Of a stretch of 12,548 nt of DNA, positions 1-7,820 are shown piece after piece; the stretch's first letter is position 1, and each line of letters starts with the position of its first letter. The DNA lies in assembly GCA_964540605.1 (NCBI GenBank), contig CAZINM010000031.1, forward strand, positions 1 through 12,548, read 5' to 3'. Both the position numbers and the translations under genes were made by a program. This DNA is from CAZINM01 sp964540605 (lineage in GTDB: Bacteria > Patescibacteriota > Dojkabacteria > SC72 > JAHDCA01). Below the pieces are notes generated by a model. It ran no database searches. It was not told the DNA's origin and worked only from the letters and a program-made list of their open reading frames with translations.

Positions 1-1
1 T

Positions 2-2641
2 AAGATATATGGTGATGAAAATAGGCAGTTTGTTGCAATAGAAGATATTCCAGAACATACGAGATGGGCTCTTCTTGCAGCGGAAGATGGCGAGTTCTAT
101 GAACATAAAGGAATGGATTGGAAAGGTATCATTAGATGCGGTTTTATTACGACAAAAGGATATCTCGGAGGTGCTTCAATAAGTGAAGGTTGCGGAGCAA
201 GTACAATTACCCAGCAATTGGTTAGAAATACAATTATGTATGATGTTTTTGGTGAGGAAGCTTTTGAGAGAGATAGCTTCTTTAAAGCAGTTAGAAGGAA
301 ATTAAGAGAGATCTTACTTTCTATGCAAGTAGAGCAAAATTTCACCAAAGATGAGATCCTTCAGTTGTATATGAATGAAGTAGCACTTGGTGGTGTTAAT
401 TATGGATATGAAGCTGCGTCACAATCATATTTTGGCAAGAGTGTGAAGGAATTGGATCTTGCAGAATCTGCCTTGCTGGCTGGTTTAATTCAGAGCCCTT
501 CAATATATTCTCCTCTTTATGGTGTTAGTCCAGAATTAGCAGAGGAAAGACAGGAATATGTTTTTAATCAATTAGAAAAATATGTTGATTTCTCAGGTGT
601 CTCACTTGATGATATTAATACTGCTCGAGAAGAAGAAATCGTATATGGTACAGGCAATGTAGATATTGAAGCGTATCATTTTGTATTTTACATCAAGCAG
701 ATACTTGAAGAGAAATATGGAGCTGAAGTTGTTGAGAGGGGTGGTTTGAAGGTCACTACAACAATTGATATGGAGACTCAAAGAATTGCTGAAGAAGAAT
801 TAAGGAATGGAGTTGTCAAATATGGCAATCCGTTAGGTGTATATAATGGTGCAATGGTTGTACTTGATCCGAATACGAATCAGATAATTGCGATGGTTGG
901 TTCCATTGATCCGAACAAAACTGATGATCCACGTATTGATGGTAATGTAAATGTAACCACAAGTTTGAGACAGATGGGATCTTCTTTCAAGCCATATGTA
1001 TATTTAACTGCTTTTGAAAAATTTGGACCATGGGTCGAAACACCTGATATTCCATTAAGTTTTGGTAATTATAAACCTCTAAACTGGGATGAGAGGTATT
1101 ATGGTCCCATGGTTGCTAGAGAAGCTCTCATAAAATCTAGAAATATCCCAGCAAACTATACTTTGCAACTTGTTGGAATTGATGCTTTATTAAGAACAAC
1201 TGAAAAGATTGGAATAACGACTTTGAATGATAGAGCAAATTATGGATTAAGTTTGGCTTTGGGTGCGGGTGAAATGAAATTGATCGAGCATGCTCTCGGT
1301 TATTCTGTATTTGCTACTGGTGGGGTTAAAAGAGATGTTACTGGTATATTAAAGGTTGAGAATTCGAAAGGTGAAACTCTTGAAGAGTACACAGAAACTA
1401 CTGGTGAAAGAGTTTTTGATGAAAAAGATGTGTATATGCTTAATTGGGTTTTGTGTGATCTTGGTGGATTCAATGATCAACCAATGGATTATTTATATGA
1501 TGTTGGTGGTAGAAGAGTTGCATGTGGGAAGACAGGTACAACAAATGGTCCTAAAGATCTAATATCTGTCCAATATAATAAAAATATTGTAGTAGCATTA
1601 TGGACAGGAAATAATAATGGTGAAGAAACTCCTGGAGCATGGAGTACAACAGTCCCCTTACCTATTGTTCACTCTTTCATGACAAGGATAATTGGGAAAT
1701 ATCCATCAGAACTTCCGACCAGGCCATCAGGTATACTTGCTGGGACTGTGTGTAATGAAACTGGGTATTTAGCTGATAAAGATAGCGATTGTAAGAAAGT
1801 ACCAACGATATATGTATCTGGTCGTGCTCCTGAAAAAGATGTCAGAGAAAAAATATATATTTGCAAATCTAATGGTTTGACAGTAACAAATATAAATGAT
1901 GTTAAAGATTTTAAAGATGGAAGTGGAGCATATACTTTAATGGATGAAAAAATATACATAGGCACTAAATTGCTTAATGATAATCAGCAAACTAGTTATG
2001 ATGATTATCTTAAATCTAAGACCAATCTAGTTACTACAAAACCGGAATCTGGATTGTGTCCACTGCCCTTAGGACCTAGTGGAGAGCCAGTTATTACAAT
2101 AAGTTCACCTACTACTGAGCAATCATTCAACACTGGGGCCACTATAGCAATAAAAGCTAATGCATGGGCCAAGAAGGCCATAGATTATGTCGAGTTTTAT
2201 TTTAATGGAACAAATATTGGAAAACAGGAAGCTGAACCTTATGAATTTTCATATGTGATACCTGATACAATTCCTACAGGAAAATATACTATATTAGTTA
2301 AAGTCGTTGATTCTGAAGGTAAAAGTAGTACAGATAGTGTATCAGTAAATATTGTTAATCCAAATCCAGTAACTATAAGCATAACTGCACCTAGTGATGG
2401 TACTACTCTTTCAAAGAATGTTAATTTGGATATTATTGTAGCTATAACAAATGTTGCTTCTACAGATAGTGTGAGTGCCACTATAACAGGACCATCATCA
2501 TACTCTTGGACAGATACTCTTGATATTACTGGAAGTACATGGAATTCGAAATGGGTGGCAAATGGTCTTGAACTTGGTAGCTACAAATTAACGATCACTG
2601 CAAAAGGAGTTACAAAAAGTATTAATCTTATAATTGAATAG
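2..2641 (+). CDS. Class A penicillin-binding protein, 5'-truncated by window edge
   Basis: Bifunctional peptidoglycan synthase: it polymerises lipid II (glycosyltransferase family 51) and cross-links stem peptides (transpeptidase) outside the membrane. The frame is open from base 2, so the N-terminus, including the expected membrane anchor, lies upstream; 879 residues are visible. In order: GT51 motif EDGEFYEHKG with catalytic Glu at 83-85; GASTITQQLVRN from 194; the KDEILQLYMNEV segment; then the transpeptidase with SSFK (Ser nucleophile, 980-991), SRN (1136-1144) and KTGTTN (from 1529). Both catalytic sets look intact. The last ~185 residues form two Ig-like domains (about 2087-2365 and 2366-2638); the first, with VEFYFNG and a GKYTILVKVVDSEG-type end, resembles the bacterial Ig domains seen on surface enzymes. 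An ATG at 113 lies after the first catalytic motif and cannot be the real start. It is the only gene on this strand before the RNA candidate. Stop TAG. Confidence 0.95.
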   Translation, partial: KIYGDENRQFVAIEDIPEHTRWALLAAEDGEFYEHKGMDWKGIIRCGFITTKGYLGGASISEGCGASTITQQLVRNTIMYDVFGEEAFERDSFFKAVRRKLREILLSMQVEQNFTKDEILQLYMNEVALGGVNYGYEAASQSYFGKSVKELDLAESALLAGLIQSPSIYSPLYGVSPELAEERQEYVFNQLEKYVDFSGVSLDDINTAREEEIVYGTGNVDIEAYHFVFYIKQILEEKYGAEVVERGGLKVTTTIDMETQRIAEEELRNGVVKYGNPLGVYNGAMVVLDPNTNQIIAMVGSIDPNKTDDPRIDGNVNVTTSLRQMGSSFKPYVYLTAFEKFGPWVETPDIPLSFGNYKPLNWDERYYGPMVAREALIKSRNIPANYTLQLVGIDALLRTTEKIGITTLNDRANYGLSLALGAGEMKLIEHALGYSVFATGGVKRDVTGILKVENSKGETLEEYTETTGERVFDEKDVYMLNWVLCDLGGFNDQPMDYLYDVGGRRVACGKTGTTNGPKDLISVQYNKNIVVALWTGNNNGEETPGAWSTTVPLPIVHSFMTRIIGKYPSELPTRPSGILAGTVCNETGYLADKDSDCKKVPTIYVSGRAPEKDVREKIYICKSNGLTVTNINDVKDFKDGSGAYTLMDEKIYIGTKLLNDNQQTSYDDYLKSKTNLVTTKPESGLCPLPLGPSGEPVITISSPTTEQSFNTGATIAIKANAWAKKAIDYVEFYFNGTNIGKQEAEPYEFSYVIPDTIPTGKYTILVKVVDSEGKSSTDSVSVNIVNPNPVTISITAPSDGTTLSKNVNLDIIVAITNVASTDSVSATITGPSSYSWTDTLDITGSTWNSKWVANGLELGSYKLTITAKGVTKSINLIIE

Positions 2642-2688
2642 CATTTTTTGTCATCTGTTAATTATATTACTATAAGACAATTTTACTG

Positions 2689-2717
2689 TTGACAATTATC
2701 GTATAGTGAATTAATCT
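2689..2717 (+). promoter_or_regulatory. Sigma70-type promoter of the ncRNA candidate
   Basis: A perfect -35 box TTGACA (2689-2694), a 17-nt spacer and a -10 box TAATCT (2712-2717) predict a start near 2724-2725. This is immediately before the G+C-rich structured segment. The heptamer GACAATT occurs at 2676-2682 and again at 2691-2697 across the -35 box, which could be a regulator site or chance in AT-rich DNA. The promoter lies 48 nt after the penicillin-binding protein stop, and no protein gene follows on this strand. Confidence 0.65.
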
Positions 2718-2723
2718 GAGCAT

Positions 2724-2879
2724 AGATGACTGCGAATCTCGTAGTCGGCGTGCAATCTCTTCTGTTCGGTCGCTCCAGCAGTTGGGACTTGGCGTTGCAG
2801 GACGGCTCCTGCTCATTGTGTTTGCTGCAGAACTCACATGCGACATGTAGGCCACCCTCACGGGTGGTTTCGCTTTTTT
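2724..2879 (+). ncRNA. Candidate structured small RNA, family not recognised
   Basis: This segment stands out by composition: 83 of the 150 bases from 2721 to 2870 are G or C (55%), against about one third around it. It has its own promoter and ends in an intrinsic terminator, giving a transcript of about 150 nt. Local hairpins read by eye are: 2728-2746 (8 bp with one G-U, loop AUC); 2769-2788 (3 bp, 3-nt bulge GCU, then 4 bp, loop CAG); 2797-2812 (GCAGGA/UCCUGC, loop CGGC); 2836-2848 (ACAUG/CAUGU, loop CGA). CAGCA (2776-2780) could instead pair with UGCUG (2823-2827). I see no SRP-RNA GGAA-loop signature, no RNase P core, no tmRNA ends and no tRNA fold. A very divergent 6S RNA cannot be excluded. 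No plausible protein is encoded on either strand. That it is an RNA gene is likely; its role is unknown. Confidence 0.6.
2849..2879 (+). terminator. Rho-independent terminator of the ncRNA candidate
   Basis: CCACCC (2852-2857) pairs with GGGTGG (2862-2867) around the tetraloop TCAC. The stem can be extended by A-U and two G-U pairs (2849-2851 with 2868-2870). A U-rich tail follows, ending in six T (2874-2879). The T tract is only on the plus-strand side, so it terminates rightward transcription. Confidence 0.8.
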
Positions 2880-2890
2880 AGTAAGTTATC

Positions 2891-2928
2891 TCAATATAAA
2901 CAAATAAAAACAAAAATTTGTTTATTGA
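2891..2928. repeat. AT-rich inverted repeat downstream of pheT
   Basis: The arm at 2891-2905 is the reverse complement of 2916-2928 except for a 2-nt bulge, with a 10-nt A-rich loop. The 9-nt cores AAACAAAT-type arms are perfect. It lies 85 nt beyond the pheT stop on the minus strand. Read in the pheT direction the loop is T-rich, so it may be a weak terminator or 3'-end stabilising hairpin, but there is no G+C stem and no clean terminal T tract. Confidence 0.35.
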
Positions 2929-3012
2929 AAATAAGCTCTCCTTTTTAATGAAGATCAAGAAGATAGTAATTAAAAACACCTACTGATATTTATTATTGTA
3001 ATGTAACCAATA

Positions 3013-5532
3013 TTAAATTACTTCTGCTTTTATTTCTTGCTTAATAAATTTGATACTTTTTCCTAATATCTTTTCAATTTCTGAATTCTCAAGAGTTTTG
3101 TCCTCAGAAGATAATTCAATTCTTAATGTAATTCTTCTATTGTCTTTGGTTGATAATTTATCTGAAGAATATATATCAACAGGACTAATAGTATACACAA
3201 GGTTTGTTCTCTTTAGAGATCTATCTAGAAGATCGTATAAGTGAATGTAAGGTATATCTTTGTTAAGTTCAAAGCAGAGGTCGTTTGTTAATGATGGATA
3301 TCTTGAAGGTTCTCTATATGTACTATGCTCTGAGATCGATGATAGTAGCTCATTGATATTAAATTGCATAGCCCCTGTGTAATTCGGAAGATCAATTTTT
3401 GTTTTAAGTGATGGGCTTAATTCTCCAACAATACCAATATAACCAGTATTAAGTTCGGTTCTAAGACGAATTAATGCAACTGCATTAGTGTCATACATAT
3501 TTAAAGATCTTTCTATCCAATCAGGTAATTGTTCTTTATTTATCTTGTCTGGTGATACATATTCATAATTCACTATGTTTAGATCGTTTAGAAGATGTTG
3601 CACATACTCCTTAACTGAATAGTAAACTGACCCCTTATAGATCTTTTTGTTACTTAGATCTTTTACAGATAAAAGCAAAGTCAATTCATCTAGTTCTATT
3701 GGCAAATTCTCTTTATCTATTTCAGACTTTCTATGCGATCTATTTATTTCGTAAATTATGATCGTATCTCTCCTACTATTAAGGTTTTTCCTAGTGATCT
3801 CACATAAAGATGGTACAAGTGAAGGTCTCATATATTCAAGCTCTGGTGATAATGAATTTCTTAATCTATAAGCATTCTCTAGATCTAAACCGCATGATTC
3901 GATCAAATTCTTACTAATAAAATTGTATGAATATACCTCATTCACATTATATTTACTCATCAATTGTTTGATCTTCCACTTAAGATCTAAGATCTTATTA
4001 TGAGCTGCTGGTAGAAGTGATTTTTGAGGTAATGTGATCTTTATGTTGTCATAACCATTAAGTCTTCCAACTTCCTCATGTACATCCACATCAAGTTTAA
4101 TATCATTTCTAAAAGAAGGTACTTCCACTGTGATATTATCGTTCTTTGTTGATGTTTTAAGTTCAACATTTTGTAAGATCGAACTAACCTCTTTTGATGT
4201 AAAATTCGTACCAAGGTGCTCATTAAGTTTCTTAAGACCTACAGTAACAAGATGAGTTTTTCCGAATTCTTGATCTCTTAGGTCATATTCGTTCTCAACT
4301 TCTCCTCCAGAGAGTTGTGAGATCATTTTTTGAGCTTCTTTCATTGCAGGAACAGTATTTGCTGGATCTTGACCTTTTGAGTATCTTGTAACAGCGTCAG
4401 TGAAAATTCCAAGAGTCATAGATGATTTTCTATTATTGTACATATCGAAATTTGCACTTTCCAAAACAACATTTTTAGTTGTTTCATCAATTTCTGTATC
4501 AGCCCCACCTATCATACCTGCAAGAGCTACTGGATTCGTGCTATCGCATATAACTAAATTCGTATCAAAAAGCGTATACACATTTTGGTTTAGTGCGTTA
4601 AGTTTTTCACCATTCTTTGCAAGCCTTACTGTGATGTATGCTGAATTCTTACCATTCTTATCTTTGTTTCGAAGTTTATCGTAATCGAAAGCATGAAGAG
4701 GCTGACCAGTTAATAGCATTATGTAGTTTGTAATATCAACGATATTATTAATTGGACGCATACCTGATCTGACAAGTAATGTTTGTAACCATAAAGGTGA
4801 ATCTTTAACTGCTACATTAGAAATTGTAGCGGCAGAATATCTTGGGCATAAATTGAAGGCTTCGTTCTTAATTTCGAGTGGGAGGTTACTTTTTGCTGTA
4901 GATCTCAATTCATGATACTTATTACTGAACCACTCGGGAGATGTGAATTTGAGCCTTTGTATGCCTGCTATTTCTCTTGCAATTCCGATTGTACTAAAAC
5001 AATCTGCTCTGTTAGTTAAAGCCTTGTTTTCTATCTCAAGAACTGTGTCATCCATACCTAGTACATCAGCTATTGGGGTCCCAGGTTCCTTGTCTGTTTC
5101 GATAATCATCACTCTCTCATGATTGTTATTGATATCTAACTCTCTTCCAGAAGCTAGCATTCCATTTGATTCTACCCCTCTTAATTTTACGGCTCTGATA
5201 ATACCATCATATTTTTCTGGGTGAGGGTTAAAAGGAACTTTAGCCCCAGGTTTGAAATATGCAACATGATCACCAGGTTTAAGATCTTTATCTCCTGCAA
5301 CAACCTGAATTGTATCCTTTACTCCAATTGATATTTGATATATTGCTAGTTTGTCGGCTTCTGGATGATCTTTCCTTTCAATTATCTCAGCTAACAAGAC
5401 ATCTTTATATTTTTCACTAAAATCAATAACTTGTTCAACTTCGCCTAATTGTGAATGTAATTTGCTAATAAGCTCCTCATTAGTTATTTTGATATCTGTA
5501 TATTTTTTTATCCAATTTAAAGAGATTTTCAT
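3013..5532 (-). CDS. pheT: Phenylalanyl-tRNA synthetase beta subunit
   Basis: Beta subunit of the cytosolic alpha2-beta2 PheRS, which charges tRNA-Phe; beta supplies tRNA binding and editing of mischarged Tyr-tRNA-Phe. Its 839 residues are near the usual ~800. An N-terminal B1 segment is followed by an EMAP/OB-type tRNA-binding domain from about residue 42, with its HPEADKL motif at 56-62. The middle holds the B3/B4 editing and B5 regions (about 210-480) and the catalytic-like core (about 490-720). The C-terminal FDX-ACB anticodon-binding domain starts with REPSRYPSLTNDL at residue 740 and runs to the end. It follows pheS by 45 nt and is presumably co-transcribed. The ATG at 5532 opens the canonical MKISLNWIKKY start; upstream is A-rich with no Shine-Dalgarno. 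A small 5-bp inverted repeat (5555-5570) lies in the spacer. Confidence 0.97.
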   Translation of the reverse strand: MKISLNWIKKYTDIKITNEELISKLHSQLGEVEQVIDFSEKYKDVLLAEIIERKDHPEADKLAIYQISIGVKDTIQVVAGDKDLKPGDHVAYFKPGAKVPFNPHPEKYDGIIRAVKLRGVESNGMLASGRELDINNNHERVMIIETDKEPGTPIADVLGMDDTVLEIENKALTNRADCFSTIGIAREIAGIQRLKFTSPEWFSNKYHELRSTAKSNLPLEIKNEAFNLCPRYSAATISNVAVKDSPLWLQTLLVRSGMRPINNIVDITNYIMLLTGQPLHAFDYDKLRNKDKNGKNSAYITVRLAKNGEKLNALNQNVYTLFDTNLVICDSTNPVALAGMIGGADTEIDETTKNVVLESANFDMYNNRKSSMTLGIFTDAVTRYSKGQDPANTVPAMKEAQKMISQLSGGEVENEYDLRDQEFGKTHLVTVGLKKLNEHLGTNFTSKEVSSILQNVELKTSTKNDNITVEVPSFRNDIKLDVDVHEEVGRLNGYDNIKITLPQKSLLPAAHNKILDLKWKIKQLMSKYNVNEVYSYNFISKNLIESCGLDLENAYRLRNSLSPELEYMRPSLVPSLCEITRKNLNSRRDTIIIYEINRSHRKSEIDKENLPIELDELTLLLSVKDLSNKKIYKGSVYYSVKEYVQHLLNDLNIVNYEYVSPDKINKEQLPDWIERSLNMYDTNAVALIRLRTELNTGYIGIVGELSPSLKTKIDLPNYTGAMQFNINELLSSISEHSTYREPSRYPSLTNDLCFELNKDIPYIHLYDLLDRSLKRTNLVYTISPVDIYSSDKLSTKDNRRITLRIELSSEDKTLENSEIEKILGKSIKFIKQEIKAEVI

Positions 5533-5577
5533 TTTCTTTTAATTAAATTTATTCTTGCAGATCATTGCAACTAATAT

Positions 5578-6618
5578 TTATTTGAATTGTTGCAAAAAAT
5601 TAAGATCACCACTGTGCAACCATCTAATATCTTGAATACCATTTTTAACCATAACTAATCTGTCAAGACCAAATCCCCAGGCAAATCCAGTATAAACTTC
5701 AGGATCAATTCCTCCCTCTCTTAAAACATTTGGATGTATCATTCCACAACCCATTATTTCGATCCAACCTCCATGACCACATACAGAACAACCTTTTTTA
5801 TTACAAAATGGGCAACTGATAAGGAATTCGATATCAGGTTCAGTGAAAGGGAAAAATGCAGGTTGAAGTTTTACATCAAGTTTCTTTTCAAAGAAGGCTT
5901 CAAGATAAGTTTGAATTGTTCCGATCATATCACCTAAAGAGATATTTTTATCAACATAAACCCCTTCGATCTGATGTAATGTGTGCTCATGACTAGCATC
6001 AGTTGCTTCATTCCTATAACATCTACCAGGAATGACCACTCTGATTGGTAATTCATACTTTCTTAAAACCCGATTTTGCATTGTAGAGGTATGAGCAGGC
6101 GGAATTAGATCCTCTTCTGTCCAGAATGTATCCCAGTTATCTCTTGCCGGATGTCCAACTGGAAAATTCAATGATTCAAACATATGATAATCATCATCCA
6201 ACTGTCTACTCTCTTCAATATTGAAACCCATTTCGTAAAATATTCTTAGAACTCTCTCCATTTCAGTAGACAAAGGATGTTTAGAGCCAATATTCTCAAT
6301 CATTTTTGGTCGTTCTTCATTGGGAGTATTTGCTTCGAAAGGTGCAGTTATATCCAATGGTTGAGAATAACTACTAGTGCTATTTTTATCTGTTTTAAGA
6401 TTATTAATTGAGTCAGATATATAAGTTTTAATAAGGTTCGCCTCTTTTCCAAACAGAGCTCTTTCTTCTTTTGGAAGATCGCCAATTAATTTTAACAAAC
6501 CCATAACAGGACTTTTTTTCGAGATATATTTTTTACTTAATTCGTCAAAGGTCAATGTCGATAGATCATTATCGAATGTTCTTTTTATCTCTTGTATCTG
6601 TGGATTGTTAATTTCCAT
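5578..6618 (-). CDS. pheS: Phenylalanyl-tRNA synthetase alpha subunit
   Basis: Catalytic class II subunit of PheRS; activates phenylalanine and transfers it to tRNA-Phe. 346 residues, normal for the bacterial family. Residues 1-80 form the N-terminal helical arm that binds tRNA. GHPARDNWDTFW (155-166) and the HTS segment (176-178) lead into class II motif 2 (about 198-214, GRCYRNEATDASHEH). Four cysteines at 269, 272, 277 and 280 make a CxxC-x4-CxxC knuckle of the kind found in many Gram-positive-type PheS proteins. Motif 3 is at 311-325 (GFAWGFGLDRLVMVK). The ATG at 6618 gives a leader of about 20 nt from the -10 element at 6645-6650; no Shine-Dalgarno. First gene of a pheST unit separated from rplT by a terminator. 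Confidence 0.97.
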   Translation of the reverse strand: MEINNPQIQEIKRTFDNDLSTLTFDELSKKYISKKSPVMGLLKLIGDLPKEERALFGKEANLIKTYISDSINNLKTDKNSTSSYSQPLDITAPFEANTPNEERPKMIENIGSKHPLSTEMERVLRIFYEMGFNIEESRQLDDDYHMFESLNFPVGHPARDNWDTFWTEEDLIPPAHTSTMQNRVLRKYELPIRVVIPGRCYRNEATDASHEHTLHQIEGVYVDKNISLGDMIGTIQTYLEAFFEKKLDVKLQPAFFPFTEPDIEFLISCPFCNKKGCSVCGHGGWIEIMGCGMIHPNVLREGGIDPEVYTGFAWGFGLDRLVMVKNGIQDIRWLHSGDLNFLQQFK

Positions 6619-6644
6619 TTCTTTTTTACAAATATTATTTATCT

Positions 6645-6650
6645 ATTATA
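6645..6650 (-). promoter_or_regulatory. -10 element of the pheST promoter
   Basis: Read on the minus strand this is a perfect TATAAT, with the predicted start near 6638, about 20 nt before the pheS ATG. It begins directly after the T tract of the upstream terminator. The expected -35 position falls inside the terminator hairpin loop and is a poor match, so promoter strength is uncertain. Confidence 0.55.
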
Positions 6651-6651
6651 C

Positions 6652-6683
6652 AAAAAAGGGGCCTTAATTATTTATAAGGCCCC
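6652..6683 (-). terminator. Rho-independent terminator after rplT
   Basis: GGGGCCTTA and its exact complement TAAGGCCCC (6658-6666 and 6675-6683) form a 9-bp stem with an 8-nt AT loop. On the minus strand it is followed at once by six T (6657-6652). It ends thrS-infC-rpmI-rplT transcription 26 nt past the rplT stop, so pheST depends on read-through or on its own promoter. Confidence 0.93.
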
Positions 6684-6708
6684 TGTAATCTCTCAATTTT
6701 TAACTTGA

Positions 6709-7047
6709 TTACAAGGACTTAACCAAGTTTGAAAACACTTCTGGGTTATTTAAGGCTATTTCAGAAAGCATTTTTCGATTTATCTCAACTTTGGAATCAT
6801 TTAATTTCTTCATAAGTTCGTTATATTTCATCCCATGTGATCTCGCAGCAGAGTTAATTCTATCTATCCACAACTTCCTCATCTGATTTCCCCTTTTCTT
6901 CCTATGTTCATATGAGTATTGACCTGCGTGCATATGAGCCTCGTGTGCCACTTTATACACTTTTGATTTAAGCATCCTATACCCTTTGTTTGCCTTTAAA
7001 ACTTTGCTGTGTCGATGTTTTCTTTTAAGTCCTGCTTTTACTCTCAT
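6709..7047 (-). CDS. rplT: 50S ribosomal protein L20
   Basis: L20 binds 23S rRNA early in assembly of the large subunit and in several bacteria represses its own operon. 112 residues, close to the usual 115-120. The very basic N-terminal arm (MRVKAGLKRKHRHSKVLK) and the segment RKKRGNQMRKLWIDRINSAAR are family hallmarks. It follows rpmI by 18 nt and is the last gene before the strong terminator at 6652-6683. The ATG at 7047 gives the canonical start; no Shine-Dalgarno is visible, so translation may be coupled to rpmI. Confidence 0.97.
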   Translation of the reverse strand: MRVKAGLKRKHRHSKVLKANKGYRMLKSKVYKVAHEAHMHAGQYSYEHRKKRGNQMRKLWIDRINSAARSHGMKYNELMKKLNDSKVEINRKMLSEIALNNPEVFSNLVKSL

Positions 7048-7065
7048 TTATAAAATAACAAAAAT

Positions 7066-7275
7066 TTATACACTAATAACTTTTTTATATCTTCTTAATA
7101 TAGAAGTATCTACCAACTTAGAACCCCTTTTCCTTCTCTTTGTCTTCTTTGAGAGCTTTGTCTTTAAGTGGTGTTGAGCACTTTGATTATATAAAAGTTT
7201 CGACCTTCTATTCCCTTTTGGGTTGCTCTTTCTTAGTCTTTTTAATGCAGTTTTTCTACTTTTCTGTCTTGCCAT
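7066..7275 (-). CDS. rpmI: 50S ribosomal protein L35
   Basis: Small basic protein of the large ribosomal subunit, 69 residues, slightly longer than the usual 64-66. It starts MARQKSRKTALKRLRKS, matching the KTKKAAAKRF-type start of the family, and ends in KLVDTSILRRYKKVISV. The ATG at 7275 is chosen over an in-frame ATG at 7350 because the extra 25 residues lie wholly inside infC and match nothing in L35. With this start the gene overlaps the infC end by 20 nt in another frame and has no Shine-Dalgarno of its own, so coupled translation with infC is likely. Confidence 0.93.
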   Translation of the reverse strand: MARQKSRKTALKRLRKSNPKGNRRSKLLYNQSAQHHLKTKLSKKTKRRKRGSKLVDTSILRRYKKVISV

Positions 7276-7804
7276 CTGTTTTTTTGAATGTGATATAAAT
7301 CCTTCGGTCTTCCCTTTTGAATCCGGGTTCGATAGTACTATAACCCTCAAAATTAGTCAATATTTCCTTAAATTTCGCTTGAGCCTGCTCTTCACTAATT
7401 CTCCCCTTCCTGTACATTGTAATTCTCACATTATGTCCTTTATCTAGGAACTCTTTGGCTCGTCTTATCCTAAAACTCGAATCATTTTCAGCAATAACAG
7501 GGCTGAATCTAAATTCTTTCATCTCTTTGACCTTACTTTTCTTGATATTATCTTTTCGTTTTTTGTTTACTTCATAAAGATATTTTGAAAAATCCATGAT
7601 CTTTGCGACAGGAGGATCAGCCTGAGGAGACACTTCGATAAGATCTTTATCTGCGTCATGAGCTTTCTGTAAAGCTTCTTGTAATGTAACGATCCCAATA
7701 TTACCTTCATCCTCATCTATTAATCTTAGTGTAGGTGCTTTGATCTGATGATTCCTTCTTGGACCTGGATCCTGTTTTCTTTCTGAGTAATGGTTAAATG
7801 CCAT
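7256..7804 (-). CDS. infC: Translation initiation factor IF-3
   Basis: IF-3 binds the 30S subunit, keeps it apart from 50S and checks the start codon and initiator tRNA. 182 residues. The N domain runs from NHQIKAPTLRLIDEDEGNIGIV (from about 18) to the signature PPVAKIMDFSKYLYE. A lysine-rich linker (VNKKRKDNIKKSKVK) follows, then the C domain with KEFRFSPVIAENDSSFRIRRAKEFLDKGH and a C-terminal RIYITFKK strand. An ordinary ATG at 7804 is used; in E. coli this gene starts with a rare AUU used for autoregulation, and no such start is evident. It begins 16 nt after the thrS stop and overlaps rpmI by 20 nt. No Shine-Dalgarno. Confidence 0.97.
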   Translation of the reverse strand: MAFNHYSERKQDPGPRRNHQIKAPTLRLIDEDEGNIGIVTLQEALQKAHDADKDLIEVSPQADPPVAKIMDFSKYLYEVNKKRKDNIKKSKVKEMKEFRFSPVIAENDSSFRIRRAKEFLDKGHNVRITMYRKGRISEEQAQAKFKEILTNFEGYSTIEPGFKREDRRIYITFKKTDGKTEK

Positions 7805-7820
7805 CTTTCTAATAAATAAT

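Noticed and set aside
113..115. ATG at 113 as the start of the penicillin-binding protein
   Set aside because: Conserved GT51 sequence (EDGEFYEHKG) lies in frame before it, so the gene begins outside the window.
2670..2861. 63-codon open frame on the minus strand across the ncRNA candidate
   Set aside because: It runs antisense through perfect hairpins of the RNA candidate and the terminator, with Ser/Arg-rich low-information sequence and no ribosome binding site.
2724..2879. The structured segment as a tRNA, tmRNA or SRP RNA
   Set aside because: There is no acceptor/T-arm arrangement, no tmRNA-like ends and no SRP GGAA-loop motif; pairing is a string of local hairpins.
4400..4684. 94-codon plus-strand open frame inside pheT
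   Set aside because: Shadow of pheT on the opposite strand; no family features or start signals.
5555..5570. TTGCA/TGCAA inverted repeat between pheS and pheT
   Set aside because: Only 5 bp with no T tract; too weak to call a terminator or processing site.
7276..7350. Longer rpmI starting at 7350
   Set aside because: The added 25 residues overlap infC and do not resemble L35, whose conserved start matches the ATG at 7275.
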